10,740 bases of DNA from Cloacibacillus sp. Lineage in GTDB: Bacteria; Synergistota; Synergistia; Synergistales; Synergistaceae. The position numbers were made by a program, and so were the translations under genes. Shown in pieces: positions 1 through 5,878 of this stretch. The first letter of the stretch is position 1. Each line of letters starts with the position of its first letter. The DNA lies in the NCBI RefSeq assembly GCF_020860125.1, contig NZ_JAJBUX010000029.1:1-10740 (forward strand), in the 5' to 3' direction. The notes under the pieces are model-generated. The model was not told the DNA's origin. It saw only the letters and a list, made by a program, of their open reading frames with translations, and ran no database searches.

Positions 1-1691
1 TCTTTTTCGGAGAAGCAGTAGGTGATCTCCTTGCCGCTCTGCACGCGGAAGAGCGGCGGCTGCGCGACGTAGAGATAGCCCTTTTCGATGATCTGCGGCA
101 TGTAGCGGAAGAAGAGGGTGAGCAGCAGCGTCCTGATGTGGGCTCCGTCGACGTCGGCATCGGCCATGATGAATATTTTGTGATAGCGCAGCTTGTCCTC
201 GTTGAAGTCGTCGCCGACGCCGCAGCCGAGGGCGAGGATGATGTTGCGTATCGTCTCGCTGCTGAGGATCTTTTCAAGGCGCGCCTTTTCGACGTTGAGT
301 ATTTTGCCGCGCAGCGGCAGTATCGCCTGGAATTCGCGGTTGCGCCCCTGTTTGGCGCTGCCGCCCGCGGAGTCTCCCTCGACGATGTATATCTCGCAGT
401 CCGCGGGGTTGCGGTTCGAGCAGTCGGAGAGCTTGCCGGGCAGGGTGAGGCCGCTCATGACCGATTTGCGGCGCACGAGCTCCTTGGCCTTCTTCGCCGC
501 CTCGCGGGCCTGGCGCGCGCGGAGGGCGCTTTCGACGATCGGCTTCAGTATCTCCGGGCGTTCGTCGAGGGCGTTCTTGAGCCCCTCGTAGACGATGGAG
601 TCGACGATGCCCTTTACGTCGTTGTTGCCGAGCTTGGTCTTGGTCTGTCCCTCGAACTGAGGCTCCATCACCTTGACGGAGATGACGGCGGTGAGACCCT
701 CTTTAAGGTCGTCGCCGGAGAGGTTGGTGTCTTTTTCTTTGAGTATCTTTAGTTTGCGCGCCTCGTCGTTTATCGCGCGCGTCATCGCGGAGCGGAAGCC
801 CGCGACGTGGGTGCCGCCCTCGATGGTGTTGATAAGGTTGACGAAGCCGAAGAGCCTTTCAATATAGGTGTCGTTGTACTGGATCGCCACCTCAAGCTGT
901 GTCTTGTCCTTTTCTCCGTTGATCACCACGGGCTCCTTGAAGAGAACCTCTTTGCCCTTGTTGAGGTATTCGACAAAGGCGGAGATGCCTCCGGGGTAGT
1001 GATAGCTCTTTTTCTCCGGTTTCTCGGGGCGCTGGTCCTCGAAGTTGATGGTGATATGCGAGTTCAGGAAGGCGAGTTCGCGCAGGCGCTGTTTGAGGAT
1101 GTCGGCCTGGAATTCCGTCGTGGAGAATATCTCGTCGTCCGGCATGAACTGCACGCGCGTGCCGCGCAGTTCCGTATCGCCGGCGACCTCCAGCTGCGTC
1201 ATGGGGATGCCGCGCTCGTAGCGCTGGTGGTATTCTTTGCCGTTGCGCCAGATCGTCAGCTCGAGCCAGATGGAGAGGGCGTTGACGACGGATATGCCGA
1301 CGCCGTGGAGCCCGCCTGAGACCTGATAGGCGCTCTTGTCAAACTTGCCTCCGGCGTGGAGAACGGTGAGGACTACCTCAGCCGCCGACTTGCCGGATTC
1401 GTGCTGCTCTGTGGGTATGCCTCGGCCGTTGTCGATGACGGTGACGCTGCCATCGGGGTTGATCGTTACGTCGATCGTGTCGCAGAAGCCGGCGAGCGAC
1501 TCGTCTATCGAGTTGTCCACCACTTCGTAGACGAGGTGGTGCAGGCCGCGCTGGCTCTGGTCGCCGATGTACATGCCGGGGCGCTTGCGTACCGCCTCAA
1601 GCCCTTCAAGAACGTGAATGTCCTTTGCTGTATAATCCGAGGCGTTCGCCCCGTTCTGCTGTGTGTTTGCCATGATGTCCATATCTTCCAT
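1..1691 (-). CDS. gyrB: DNA gyrase subunit B, 3' end cut by window edge
   Basis: ATP-hydrolysing subunit of the type II topoisomerase that introduces negative supercoils. About 563 codons are visible of a usual ~635, so only the last part of the C-terminal domain is missing. Translating the minus strand gives the GHKL ATPase domain (EVVDNSIDE near residues 56-64, DNGRGIP, GGLHGVG), then the Toprim domain (EGDSAGGSAKQGR near residue 435; ADADVDGAHIRTLLL near 508), then the PPLFRV segment just before the window edge. The start at 1691 is chosen because AAAGGAG lies 8 nt upstream; a second ATG at 1673 has no comparable site. A remB-like gene lies 53 bp upstream on the same strand, an order known from Bacillus (remB-gyrB), which favours GyrB over the paralogue ParE. 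The missing C terminus prevents a full check of this distinction. Confidence 0.95.
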   Translation of the reverse strand, partial: MEDMDIMANTQQNGANASDYTAKDIHVLEGLEAVRKRPGMYIGDQSQRGLHHLVYEVVDNSIDESLAGFCDTIDVTINPDGSVTVIDNGRGIPTEQHESGKSAAEVVLTVLHAGGKFDKSAYQVSGGLHGVGISVVNALSIWLELTIWRNGKEYHQRYERGIPMTQLEVAGDTELRGTRVQFMPDDEIFSTTEFQADILKQRLRELAFLNSHITINFEDQRPEKPEKKSYHYPGGISAFVEYLNKGKEVLFKEPVVINGEKDKTQLEVAIQYNDTYIERLFGFVNLINTIEGGTHVAGFRSAMTRAINDEARKLKILKEKDTNLSGDDLKEGLTAVISVKVMEPQFEGQTKTKLGNNDVKGIVDSIVYEGLKNALDERPEILKPIVESALRARQAREAAKKAKELVRRKSVMSGLTLPGKLSDCSNRNPADCEIYIVEGDSAGGSAKQGRNREFQAILPLRGKILNVEKARLEKILSSETIRNIILALGCGVGDDFNEDKLRYHKIFIMADADVDGAHIRTLLLTLFFRYMPQIIEKGYLYVAQPPLFRVQSGKEITYCFSEK

Positions 1692-1744
1692 CTATATAAC
1701 TCCTTTACTCTTAAATACAATAGTTGTTAAACCAGCAAAAATGA

Positions 1745-1960
1745 TTAAATCGTTACGTCCTGATTTTTGCTTTTCGGGGGCAAAAATACTGCCGATTCCG
1801 CCGCGAAAGCTCTCTGTCTCTTGGCCAGTGTAGGCGGGGTGAACGATGTTGTTTCCGTCGTGCCGTCTCTTTTGAGGATCACCGTTTGACTCTCACTTCG
1901 GTAAATCGCGGTCACATTTGCGAGGCAGATGATGTTTTTGCCCTCCAGAGGAATAAACAT
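1745..1960 (-). CDS. remB: RemB-like DUF370 small regulator upstream of gyrB
   Basis: A 71-residue protein resembling the DUF370 (RemA/RemB, YaaB) family. It starts MFIPLEGKNIICLANVTAIY, fitting the family's N-terminal pattern of a short beta strand followed by a conserved I-x-x-I segment. It also carries SFTPPTLAKRQ at about residues 39-49, which matches the S-x-x-S/P-x-TL-x-KR segment of Bacillus RemB from memory. In B. subtilis, remB (yaaB) lies directly before gyrB, as here. RemA family members are DNA-binding regulators of matrix genes; the role of RemB-type proteins is less clear, and nothing here shows a target. A GGGGGA purine run lies about 9 nt before ATG. The gene probably shares a transcript with gyrB and is driven by the minus-strand half of the symmetric promoter at 1983-1992. 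The short length limits certainty. Confidence 0.72.
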   Translation of the reverse strand: MFIPLEGKNIICLANVTAIYRSESQTVILKRDGTTETTSFTPPTLAKRQRAFAAESAVFLPPKSKNQDVTI

Positions 1961-1992
1961 TTGTAGAATCCCCCAATCAGTCTATAATTATA
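1961..1992 (+). promoter_or_regulatory. Promoter for the LpxB-like gene (TTGTAG-16-TATAAT)
   Basis: Plus-strand -35 TTGTAG (1961-1966), a 16-bp spacer and a perfect -10 TATAAT (1983-1988). The predicted start near 1995 gives a leader of about 29 nt before ATG 2024. The -10 is half of the palindrome TATAATTATA (1983-1992). Confidence 0.6.
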
Positions 1993-1997
1993 CCATG
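1987..1997 (-). promoter_or_regulatory. Divergent promoter for remB-gyrB (extended -10)
   Basis: On the minus strand the sequence reads TGGTATAAT, an extended -10 (TGn before a perfect TATAAT at 1992-1987). It overlaps the plus-strand -10 by two bases. The -35 region is weak (no good TTGACA within 16-18 bp), which extended -10 promoters tolerate. A start near 1980 leaves about a 20-nt leader before the remB ATG at 1960. Confidence 0.55.
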
Positions 1998-2023
1998 TCG
2001 TCCACCTGAAACGGAGTGAATTC

Positions 2024-3211
2024 ATGAACACTTTATTTATACTTTCCAACTCCCCCGGAGAGGTCTCCGGCTGGATGGGGCCCGTTACGAGGGCACTCGC
2101 TGAGAGGGCTCTCCCGCTGAATATAACGGGAGTGACGCTGCCCTGTCCCTACGCGAGCGGCATGGAGGCGGGGAGTGCGCGCCGGCTGCCCGGCGTGACC
2201 GAGGTCGTGCGGCTTCGGGACGCGATGCGCGCTGCGCCCGCCGGCGGCAAACGGCTTATTTTGCAGCTTGGGGGGGACCCGATGTATGGCTGCGCGCTCT
2301 CGCTCAAGCTCCGCACTCCGTGGATGATATATACAGCGAGGCCGCGCTGGCGCGGACGCGTGCGGCACTATTTCCTTCCCGACGAGTTTGCCCTGCGGTG
2401 CTTCGAGCGGGCCGGTGTGGCGGCGAAGCGGCGGAGCCTCGTCGGTAACCTGATACTTGACAGCGTACCGGAGCGCGGCGGCGGTGGCGCGCGTGAATTC
2501 CGCGAACGGTATGGGATATCGGCGGAGCACATTATCTGCTTCATGCCCGGCAGCCGTCCCTTTGAGTATGAGCTGGGCTTCGCCTTTTACAGCGAATGTG
2601 CGCGTATCCTTCATAAAAAGTATCCGCAGTGGCAGGCGGTTCTGCCGGTGGCGCCGACGGTCGACGAAGCGTGTCTCCGCGCGGGGCTCAGGAAGACGGG
2701 GCTTGCCTGGCGCGGCGGCGAAGAGGTGGAGGAGATACTTCTTGACGACGGCGGCCGCGTGCCGCTTGTGCGTTCTGGACAGTATGACGCGATCTCCGCG
2801 GCCTCGCTGGCGGTCGCCTTTCCGGGGACGAACAACCTTCAGATCGCCTCGCTTGGCGTGCCGCTGCTGATGATCGCGCCGCTCAATCAGGCGGAGAACA
2901 TCCCGTTAGACGGGCTCGCGGGTGCGCTCTCTCCCGATACGCCGGGGCTGCGTACGCTTAAAAAGAGGCTTGTCTTCTGGTATAACGCTAAGGAAAGTTA
3001 TGTCTCCCTGCCCAACAGGATGGCGGGCCGTCTGGTGCTGCCGGAGCGGCGGGAGCTGATGACGCCGGAGAGTACCTGCTCTTATATATCTGAGCTCATC
3101 GAGTCGCCGGAGCGGCGGCGTGAGATAGTTGAAGATTACGCGAAGCTGGACCTGCGGCGCGGCGCGGCGCGGCGCATCGCGAGTAAGATAGAGGAATTTT
3201 TTAGTTCGTAG
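2024..3211 (+). CDS. LpxB-like (GT19-type) glycosyltransferase
   Basis: A 395-residue protein related to lipid-A-disaccharide synthase, the GT-B enzyme that joins UDP-2,3-diacylglucosamine to lipid X. Visible family marks are an N-terminal SNSPGEVSGW (residues 8-17, the place of LpxB's GExSGD), LVGNLILD (139-146, cf. VGxPxxD), FMPGSR (173-178, cf. LPGSR), the donor-site-like AFPGTNNLQIASLGVP (265-280, cf. SGTxTLExxLxxxP) and a C-terminal SLPNRMAGRLVLPE (cf. SLPNxLAG). Motif drift, especially the first one, suggests the 'LpxB-related' group rather than canonical LpxB. No lpxA, lpxD or other lipid A genes are adjacent, so the substrate is unproven. No signal peptide is seen; the enzyme is probably cytoplasmic or membrane-peripheral. 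GGAG lies about 8 nt before the start. The gene is convergent with the aminotransferase, and no clear terminator follows it. Confidence 0.78.
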   Translation: MNTLFILSNSPGEVSGWMGPVTRALAERALPLNITGVTLPCPYASGMEAGSARRLPGVTEVVRLRDAMRAAPAGGKRLILQLGGDPMYGCALSLKLRTPWMIYTARPRWRGRVRHYFLPDEFALRCFERAGVAAKRRSLVGNLILDSVPERGGGGAREFRERYGISAEHIICFMPGSRPFEYELGFAFYSECARILHKKYPQWQAVLPVAPTVDEACLRAGLRKTGLAWRGGEEVEEILLDDGGRVPLVRSGQYDAISAASLAVAFPGTNNLQIASLGVPLLMIAPLNQAENIPLDGLAGALSPDTPGLRTLKKRLVFWYNAKESYVSLPNRMAGRLVLPERRELMTPESTCSYISELIESPERRREIVEDYAKLDLRRGAARRIASKIEEFFSS

Positions 3212-3223
3212 AGATGGTCATAT

Positions 3224-3537
3224 GATAAATCGCGGTTTAGCTTTTGACTTTACCCTTAAAGGCGCCCTCTGTGAGGCGGCCAGGGAGCCAAATCAGAGCC
3301 TTTCTGATTTGTGCGAATTGGCTGGTAGTTACATCAGAGCTGGCTCGGCGATGTTTTTCGCCGAGACTGAGGGAGAGTTGACCTTATGTTCTTCCGCGGC
3401 TTTTGCCGCGGGCTCTGTTTGGCGCGGTTCCCGCGCCGAACAGAGCAACACTCCTTCCGTCAGCCGCCAAAAACAGGCGGCCGACACCTCCCTCGGAGAG
3501 GGAGGCTACAAGGACAAAAGATAAATCGTTGTTTATC
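3224..3537. repeat. Hairpin-rich palindromic repeat block, no gene
   Basis: This stretch lies just after the LpxB-like stop and holds at least six clean hairpins in about 310 bp. They are AAATCAGA/TCTGATTT (3290-3310), CTCGGCGA/TCGCCGAG (3344-3365), CCGCGGC/GCCGCGG with a TTTT loop (3394-3411), a 16-bp stem with one G-T wobble (3412-3446), GCCGCC/GGCGGC (3463-3481) and CCTCCCTC/GAGGGAGG (3487-3505). A seventh, GATAAA/TTTATC (3520-3537), closes it. Near-identical sequence (GATAAATCG, two variant bases, then GTTTA) occurs at both ends, 3224-3239 and 3520-3535. A 100-codon reading frame crosses the block (3222-3524), but it is made of the hairpin arms and resembles no protein I know. The pattern is like REP/ERIC-type intergenic mosaics; copy number elsewhere in the genome is unknown. 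Confidence 0.7.
3412..3446. repeat. Strong 16-bp GC-rich hairpin
   Basis: GCTCTGTT (3412-3419), T3420 opposite G3438, GGCGCGG (3421-3427), loop TTC, then CCGCGCC and AACAGAGC (3431-3446). It is the longest near-perfect stem in the window. There is no run of four or more T on either side, so it is not an ordinary intrinsic terminator, although it could still slow RNA polymerase or protect a 3' end of the LpxB-like mRNA. Confidence 0.75.
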
Positions 3538-3588
3538 TCTTTTCACACCCGAAGAAAATTGGTTTTGCAAAATTCACATGATAGTAGG

Positions 3589-3798
3589 AAAATCGGCGCG
3601 AAGAAGTGCCGTAGGCTAAATAAGCCGGTCACTAAGTACCAGAGCCGTATTGTTCATACGGTGATTGCAAGGCAATATCCCGCCACAGGGCGGGGACATT
3701 CTCAAATTATCCATATTGCCGTAGCATGCGGGTGCGCTTGCCGCAGGACACTCAGAGACCGGCTTATGACGCATACGGTGCTTATTCGCGCCGATTTT
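3589..3798. repeat. ~210-bp inverted-repeat element with multibranched fold (MITE-like or structured RNA)
   Basis: The outer arms are long imperfect inverted repeats. AAAATCGGCGCGAA (3589-3602) pairs perfectly with 3785-3798. CCGTA (3609-3613, after wobbles) pairs with 3774-3778. ATAAGCCGGTC (3620-3630) pairs perfectly with 3757-3767. Register is kept across a symmetric 3+3 loop. Inside are three separate hairpins: CCGTAT/ATACGG (3645-3661), GGCAATAT/ATATTGCC (3671-3720) enclosing CCCGCC/GGCGGG (3679-3694), and TGCGG/CCGCA (3727-3745). The reading frames crossing it look non-coding. It starts 13 bp beyond the aminotransferase stop. It may be a non-autonomous mobile element, a structured RNA or a processing element; no target-site duplication is obvious. 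Confidence 0.65.
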
Positions 3799-3811
3799 GA
3801 TAAACGCCGAT

Positions 3812-4891
3812 TTATTTAAGGACCTTTTCAATAACATCCATCCCGCGCTTTACGAGCTCCATGTCGGCCTGGCTGCCCATGTGGCCGATGCGGAATACCT
3901 TTCCCGCCAGCGGGCCGTAGCTGCCGCCGACGGCGAGCCCCTCTTTGCGCAGTGCCGCGTCAAGCTCCGGCCAGCTCCATCCCTCGGGAACCATGATGGC
4001 GGTGACGGTCGGCGAGGCGAGCGACTCTTTCGCCGCGTAGAGTTTGAGCCCCATATCTTTAGCGCGCCTGCGGCAGTAGGCCGCGGCCTCCTCGTGTCGT
4101 TTGAAGGAATTCTCTAACCCCTCCTCGAGAACGCTCTTAAGCGCGAGGTTCAGCGCGGCGTTCGCCTGCCAGTTGTGTGTATAGGGCATCGCCTTTACGA
4201 TGAGGGCATCCTTCCAGGGCAATATCGCGTCGTAACCGGCGTAGCTGATATCTTTCGCCCGCTTCCAGGCGCGGTCGCTCACCGTGAGCATACAGATGTC
4301 CGGCAGCAGGGAGAGGCATTTCTGGCTGCCCAGCAGTCCGAGGTCTATTCCCCATTCATCTACGCGCACGTCGGCTCCCACCGCGCTGGCGACAAAGTCG
4401 ACGACGAAGAGCGCGCCGCTCTCGGCGACTACGGGGGCTATTTCTTCGATTGGATTCAAAAGGCCGCTGGGCGTCTCGCAGTGGACGGCGGTCACGACAT
4501 CCGGGCGGAACTCCGCGATCTTCCTGCGCAGCTCCGCCTTATCGACGAACTCTCCCTCCGGGGCCTCAAGATACTCGGCCTGCACGCCCATCGCCTCGGC
4601 CATCTCGCCGAAGCCGTGGCCGAAGAGGCCGTTGGAGACCGCCAGCAACCTGTCGCCTGGCTTCACGACGCTTTTGAGCGCCCCCCAGAGGATCATTATC
4701 GCCTCTCCAGAGCCGATGATGACGCTGTTTTTCGTCTTCAGCACCTGCTGCAGCAGCGAAATGTTCTCCGCAAGCAGCGCGAAAAAGTCATTTTCAAGAT
4801 CTGTGCTGCCATAATCGGTGAGGTAGGCCTCGCGGTATTTGAGCGGGACAGAAGAGGGGCCCGGAACCAGTGGAATTTTGTAAGTTTGCAT
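3812..4891 (-). CDS. Class V PLP-dependent aminotransferase (alanine-glyoxylate/serine-pyruvate type)
   Basis: A 359-residue fold-type I aminotransferase of the alanine-glyoxylate/serine-pyruvate group, moving an amino group between an amino acid and an oxo-acid with pyridoxal phosphate. Visible marks are VPGPSSVP at residues 9-16, IGSGEAIM (59-66) in the cofactor phosphate site, VHCETPSG (136-143), VVDFVAS (163-169, with the Asp that contacts the pyridine ring), GSQKCL (188-193) with the probable Schiff-base Lys191, and the C-terminal RIGHMG typical of AGXT-like enzymes. The start is placed at ATG 4891, where AGGAG sits 8 nt upstream; an in-frame TTG at 4897 is only 2 nt from that site. Phosphonate aminotransferase or cysteine desulfurase are less likely. 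The true substrate pair is not visible. The stop codon lies inside the repeat end CGATTTAT (3808-3815). A short inverted repeat lies in its leader. Confidence 0.85.
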   Translation of the reverse strand: MQTYKIPLVPGPSSVPLKYREAYLTDYGSTDLENDFFALLAENISLLQQVLKTKNSVIIGSGEAIMILWGALKSVVKPGDRLLAVSNGLFGHGFGEMAEAMGVQAEYLEAPEGEFVDKAELRRKIAEFRPDVVTAVHCETPSGLLNPIEEIAPVVAESGALFVVDFVASAVGADVRVDEWGIDLGLLGSQKCLSLLPDICMLTVSDRAWKRAKDISYAGYDAILPWKDALIVKAMPYTHNWQANAALNLALKSVLEEGLENSFKRHEEAAAYCRRRAKDMGLKLYAAKESLASPTVTAIMVPEGWSWPELDAALRKEGLAVGGSYGPLAGKVFRIGHMGSQADMELVKRGMDVIEKVLK

Positions 4892-4908
4892 CTTCAAGTC
4901 TCCTTTTT

Positions 4909-4961
4909 AAGGAACCGCCGATTGTCCGTAACGCGGGCGGCATATTTAATCAGCGGAACTT
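4909..4961. repeat. Short imperfect inverted repeat in the aminotransferase leader
   Basis: AAGGAACCGCCGATT (4909-4923) is mirrored by AATCAGCGGAACTT (4948-4961). The core CCGCCGATT pairs with AATCAGCGG with a single mismatch, enclosing about 24 bp that contain GCGGGCGGC. The left end is close to 9986-10000 (AGGGAACCGCTGATT, 13 of 15 identical). It lies between the ribosome site of the aminotransferase and any upstream promoter, so it would be in the transcript as a hairpin. Confidence 0.6.
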
Positions 4962-5014
4962 ACGTTTTTATATTATTGAACATTTGCCGTTCGACCGGCG
5001 TTTTCTTAACTACG

Positions 5015-5047
5015 AAAAAAGCGCCGGAGGAATGCTCCGGCACTTTT
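5015..5047 (-). terminator. Intrinsic terminator after rpsU-yqeY
   Basis: On the minus strand AGTGCCGGAG, loop CATTC, CTCCGGCGCT form a 10-bp stem with one G-T wobble, followed at once by a run of T (plus-strand AAAAAA at 5015-5020). It begins about 20 bp after the yqeY stop codon. Confidence 0.88.
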
Positions 5048-5065
5048 GATTTGTTTACGCTTGAA

Positions 5066-5530
5066 TTACTGGACGAGCTGGCTGAGATACTGCTGTACGG
5101 CTGATTTGACCCGGTTGCCGTCGGCCTGGCCTTTTACGGCGGCCATTGTCTTGCCCATCATTTTCCCCATATCCTTCGGACCCGCGGCGCCGGTCTCTTC
5201 CGCTACCTTCGCCACTATTTTAAGGATATCTTCGTCCGAAAGCTGTGCTGGCTGATAGGCCTCAAGCACCTTGATCTCGGCAAGTTCACGTTCGGCACGA
5301 TCCGAAGCGCCGCCGTTCTTGTACATCTCCGCCGCCTCGGTACGCTGCTTGATGAGTCTGCGAACGAGCACAAGAACATCGTCATCCGTGAGCGCGTTGT
5401 CCTTGCCCTTTTCTACCTGCGCGAGCTGTATAGAGGACTTGAGCATACGCAATACGGAGAGCGTCAGCTCATCTTTATTTTTCATAGCTGTAACCAGATT
5501 GCTCTGGATTTTGTCAACAAGGCCAGACAT
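5066..5530 (-). CDS. yqeY: GatB/YqeY domain protein
   Basis: A 154-residue protein of the GatB/YqeY family, the usual length for stand-alone YqeY. These proteins share the helical tRNA-contacting C-terminal domain of the GatB amidotransferase subunit; their own function is not settled. Family marks are an N-terminal helix with LSVLRML (residues 24-30), RRLIKQRTEAAEMYKNGG (57-74), RAELE-like ERELAEIKVLEAYQPAQLS (80-98) and the glycine-rich PKDMGKMMGKTM region (118-129) preceding the C-terminal helix. ATG 5530 is only 2 nt after the rpsU stop, and its GGAGGGCGG ribosome site lies inside the last codons of rpsU, so the two genes should be translationally coupled. rpsU and yqeY are neighbours in many bacteria. 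A terminator follows. Confidence 0.92.
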   Translation of the reverse strand: MSGLVDKIQSNLVTAMKNKDELTLSVLRMLKSSIQLAQVEKGKDNALTDDDVLVLVRRLIKQRTEAAEMYKNGGASDRAERELAEIKVLEAYQPAQLSDEDILKIVAKVAEETGAAGPKDMGKMMGKTMAAVKGQADGNRVKSAVQQYLSQLVQ

Positions 5531-5532
5531 TG

Positions 5533-5721
5533 TTAATAATCCGCCCTCCTGCCTTTGTTTCGTGCCATCTCGGCCTTCTTACGTTTCTTGATTTCGCTGG
5601 GTTTTTCGTAATGTTCATGCTTCTTAGCCTCACGAAGCACGCCCACCTTCCGAAGCTCTCTTTTAAAGCGTTTGAGGGCGTCTTCAATCGACTCATTGTC
5701 GCGTCTAGTTACGGTGGTCAT
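5533..5721 (-). CDS. rpsU: 30S ribosomal protein S21
   Basis: A 62-residue basic protein of the small ribosomal subunit, located near the anti-Shine-Dalgarno end of 16S rRNA and involved in initiation. S21 hallmarks are DNESIEDALKRFKRELRKVGVL (residues 8-29, helix with the family's RFKR) followed by HEHYEKPSEIKKRKK (36-50) and a Lys/Arg-rich tail. The frame is open upstream as far as 5802, but the start is set at 5721: GGGGGG lies 7 nt before this ATG, whereas the ATG two codons earlier overlaps the ribosome site and the longer version adds residues foreign to S21. It is first in the rpsU-yqeY operon, behind a good promoter and a leader of about 98 nt. Confidence 0.95.
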   Translation of the reverse strand: MTTVTRRDNESIEDALKRFKRELRKVGVLREAKKHEHYEKPSEIKKRKKAEMARNKGRRADY

Positions 5722-5825
5722 CAACATTCCCCCCTTTCTCAGTCGGGGATCAACACCTAAGCGAAAACACCATTTACGTAGATAAAGTCCGCCAGATGTC
5801 ATTCTCAGATTTGTTACATCTATGT

Positions 5826-5855
5826 ATTATGGGGTATACGGCAACACTTTGTCAA
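5826..5855 (-). promoter_or_regulatory. Sigma70-type promoter for rpsU-yqeY
   Basis: Minus-strand TTGACA (5855-5850), an 18-bp spacer and CATAAT (5831-5826). The predicted start near 5819 gives a leader of about 98 nt before the rpsU ATG, long for such a small gene. The leader holds CTTAG/CTGAG pairing around positions 5735-5762 but no fold that I recognise. The region 5722-5878 otherwise holds no gene. Confidence 0.75.
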
Positions 5856-5878
5856 TAATGAGGAAAGGCACAATTCGC

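Noticed and set aside
138..752. 204-codon plus-strand frame
   Set aside because: Antisense shadow of the gyrB Toprim region, whose minus-strand translation is unmistakable.
3412..3446. Intrinsic terminator of the LpxB-like gene
   Set aside because: Very stable stem, but it is about 200 bp after the stop codon and has no T-run on either strand.
3222..3524. 100-codon plus-strand reading frame starting 8 nt after the LpxB-like stop
   Set aside because: It runs through the hairpin cluster, its residues are set by palindromic arms, it matches no family I know, and no good ribosome site is placed before it. Treated as repeat DNA.
3589..3798. Known structured RNA such as 6S RNA, tmRNA, SRP RNA or a known riboswitch
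   Set aside because: The branched layout and loops do not match the signatures of these RNAs that I can recall, and it lies downstream of, not before, genes.
3224..3798. CRISPR array
   Set aside because: Repeats are palindromes of different sequence and length, not regularly spaced identical direct repeats, and no cas gene is present.
3403..3819. 138-codon plus-strand frame across both repeat modules
   Set aside because: Crosses two unrelated palindromic modules and overlaps the aminotransferase stop; composition follows the inverted repeats, not a protein.
4175..5104. 309-codon plus-strand frame
   Set aside because: Antisense to the well-supported aminotransferase and running through the yqeY terminator; a high-G+C shadow frame.
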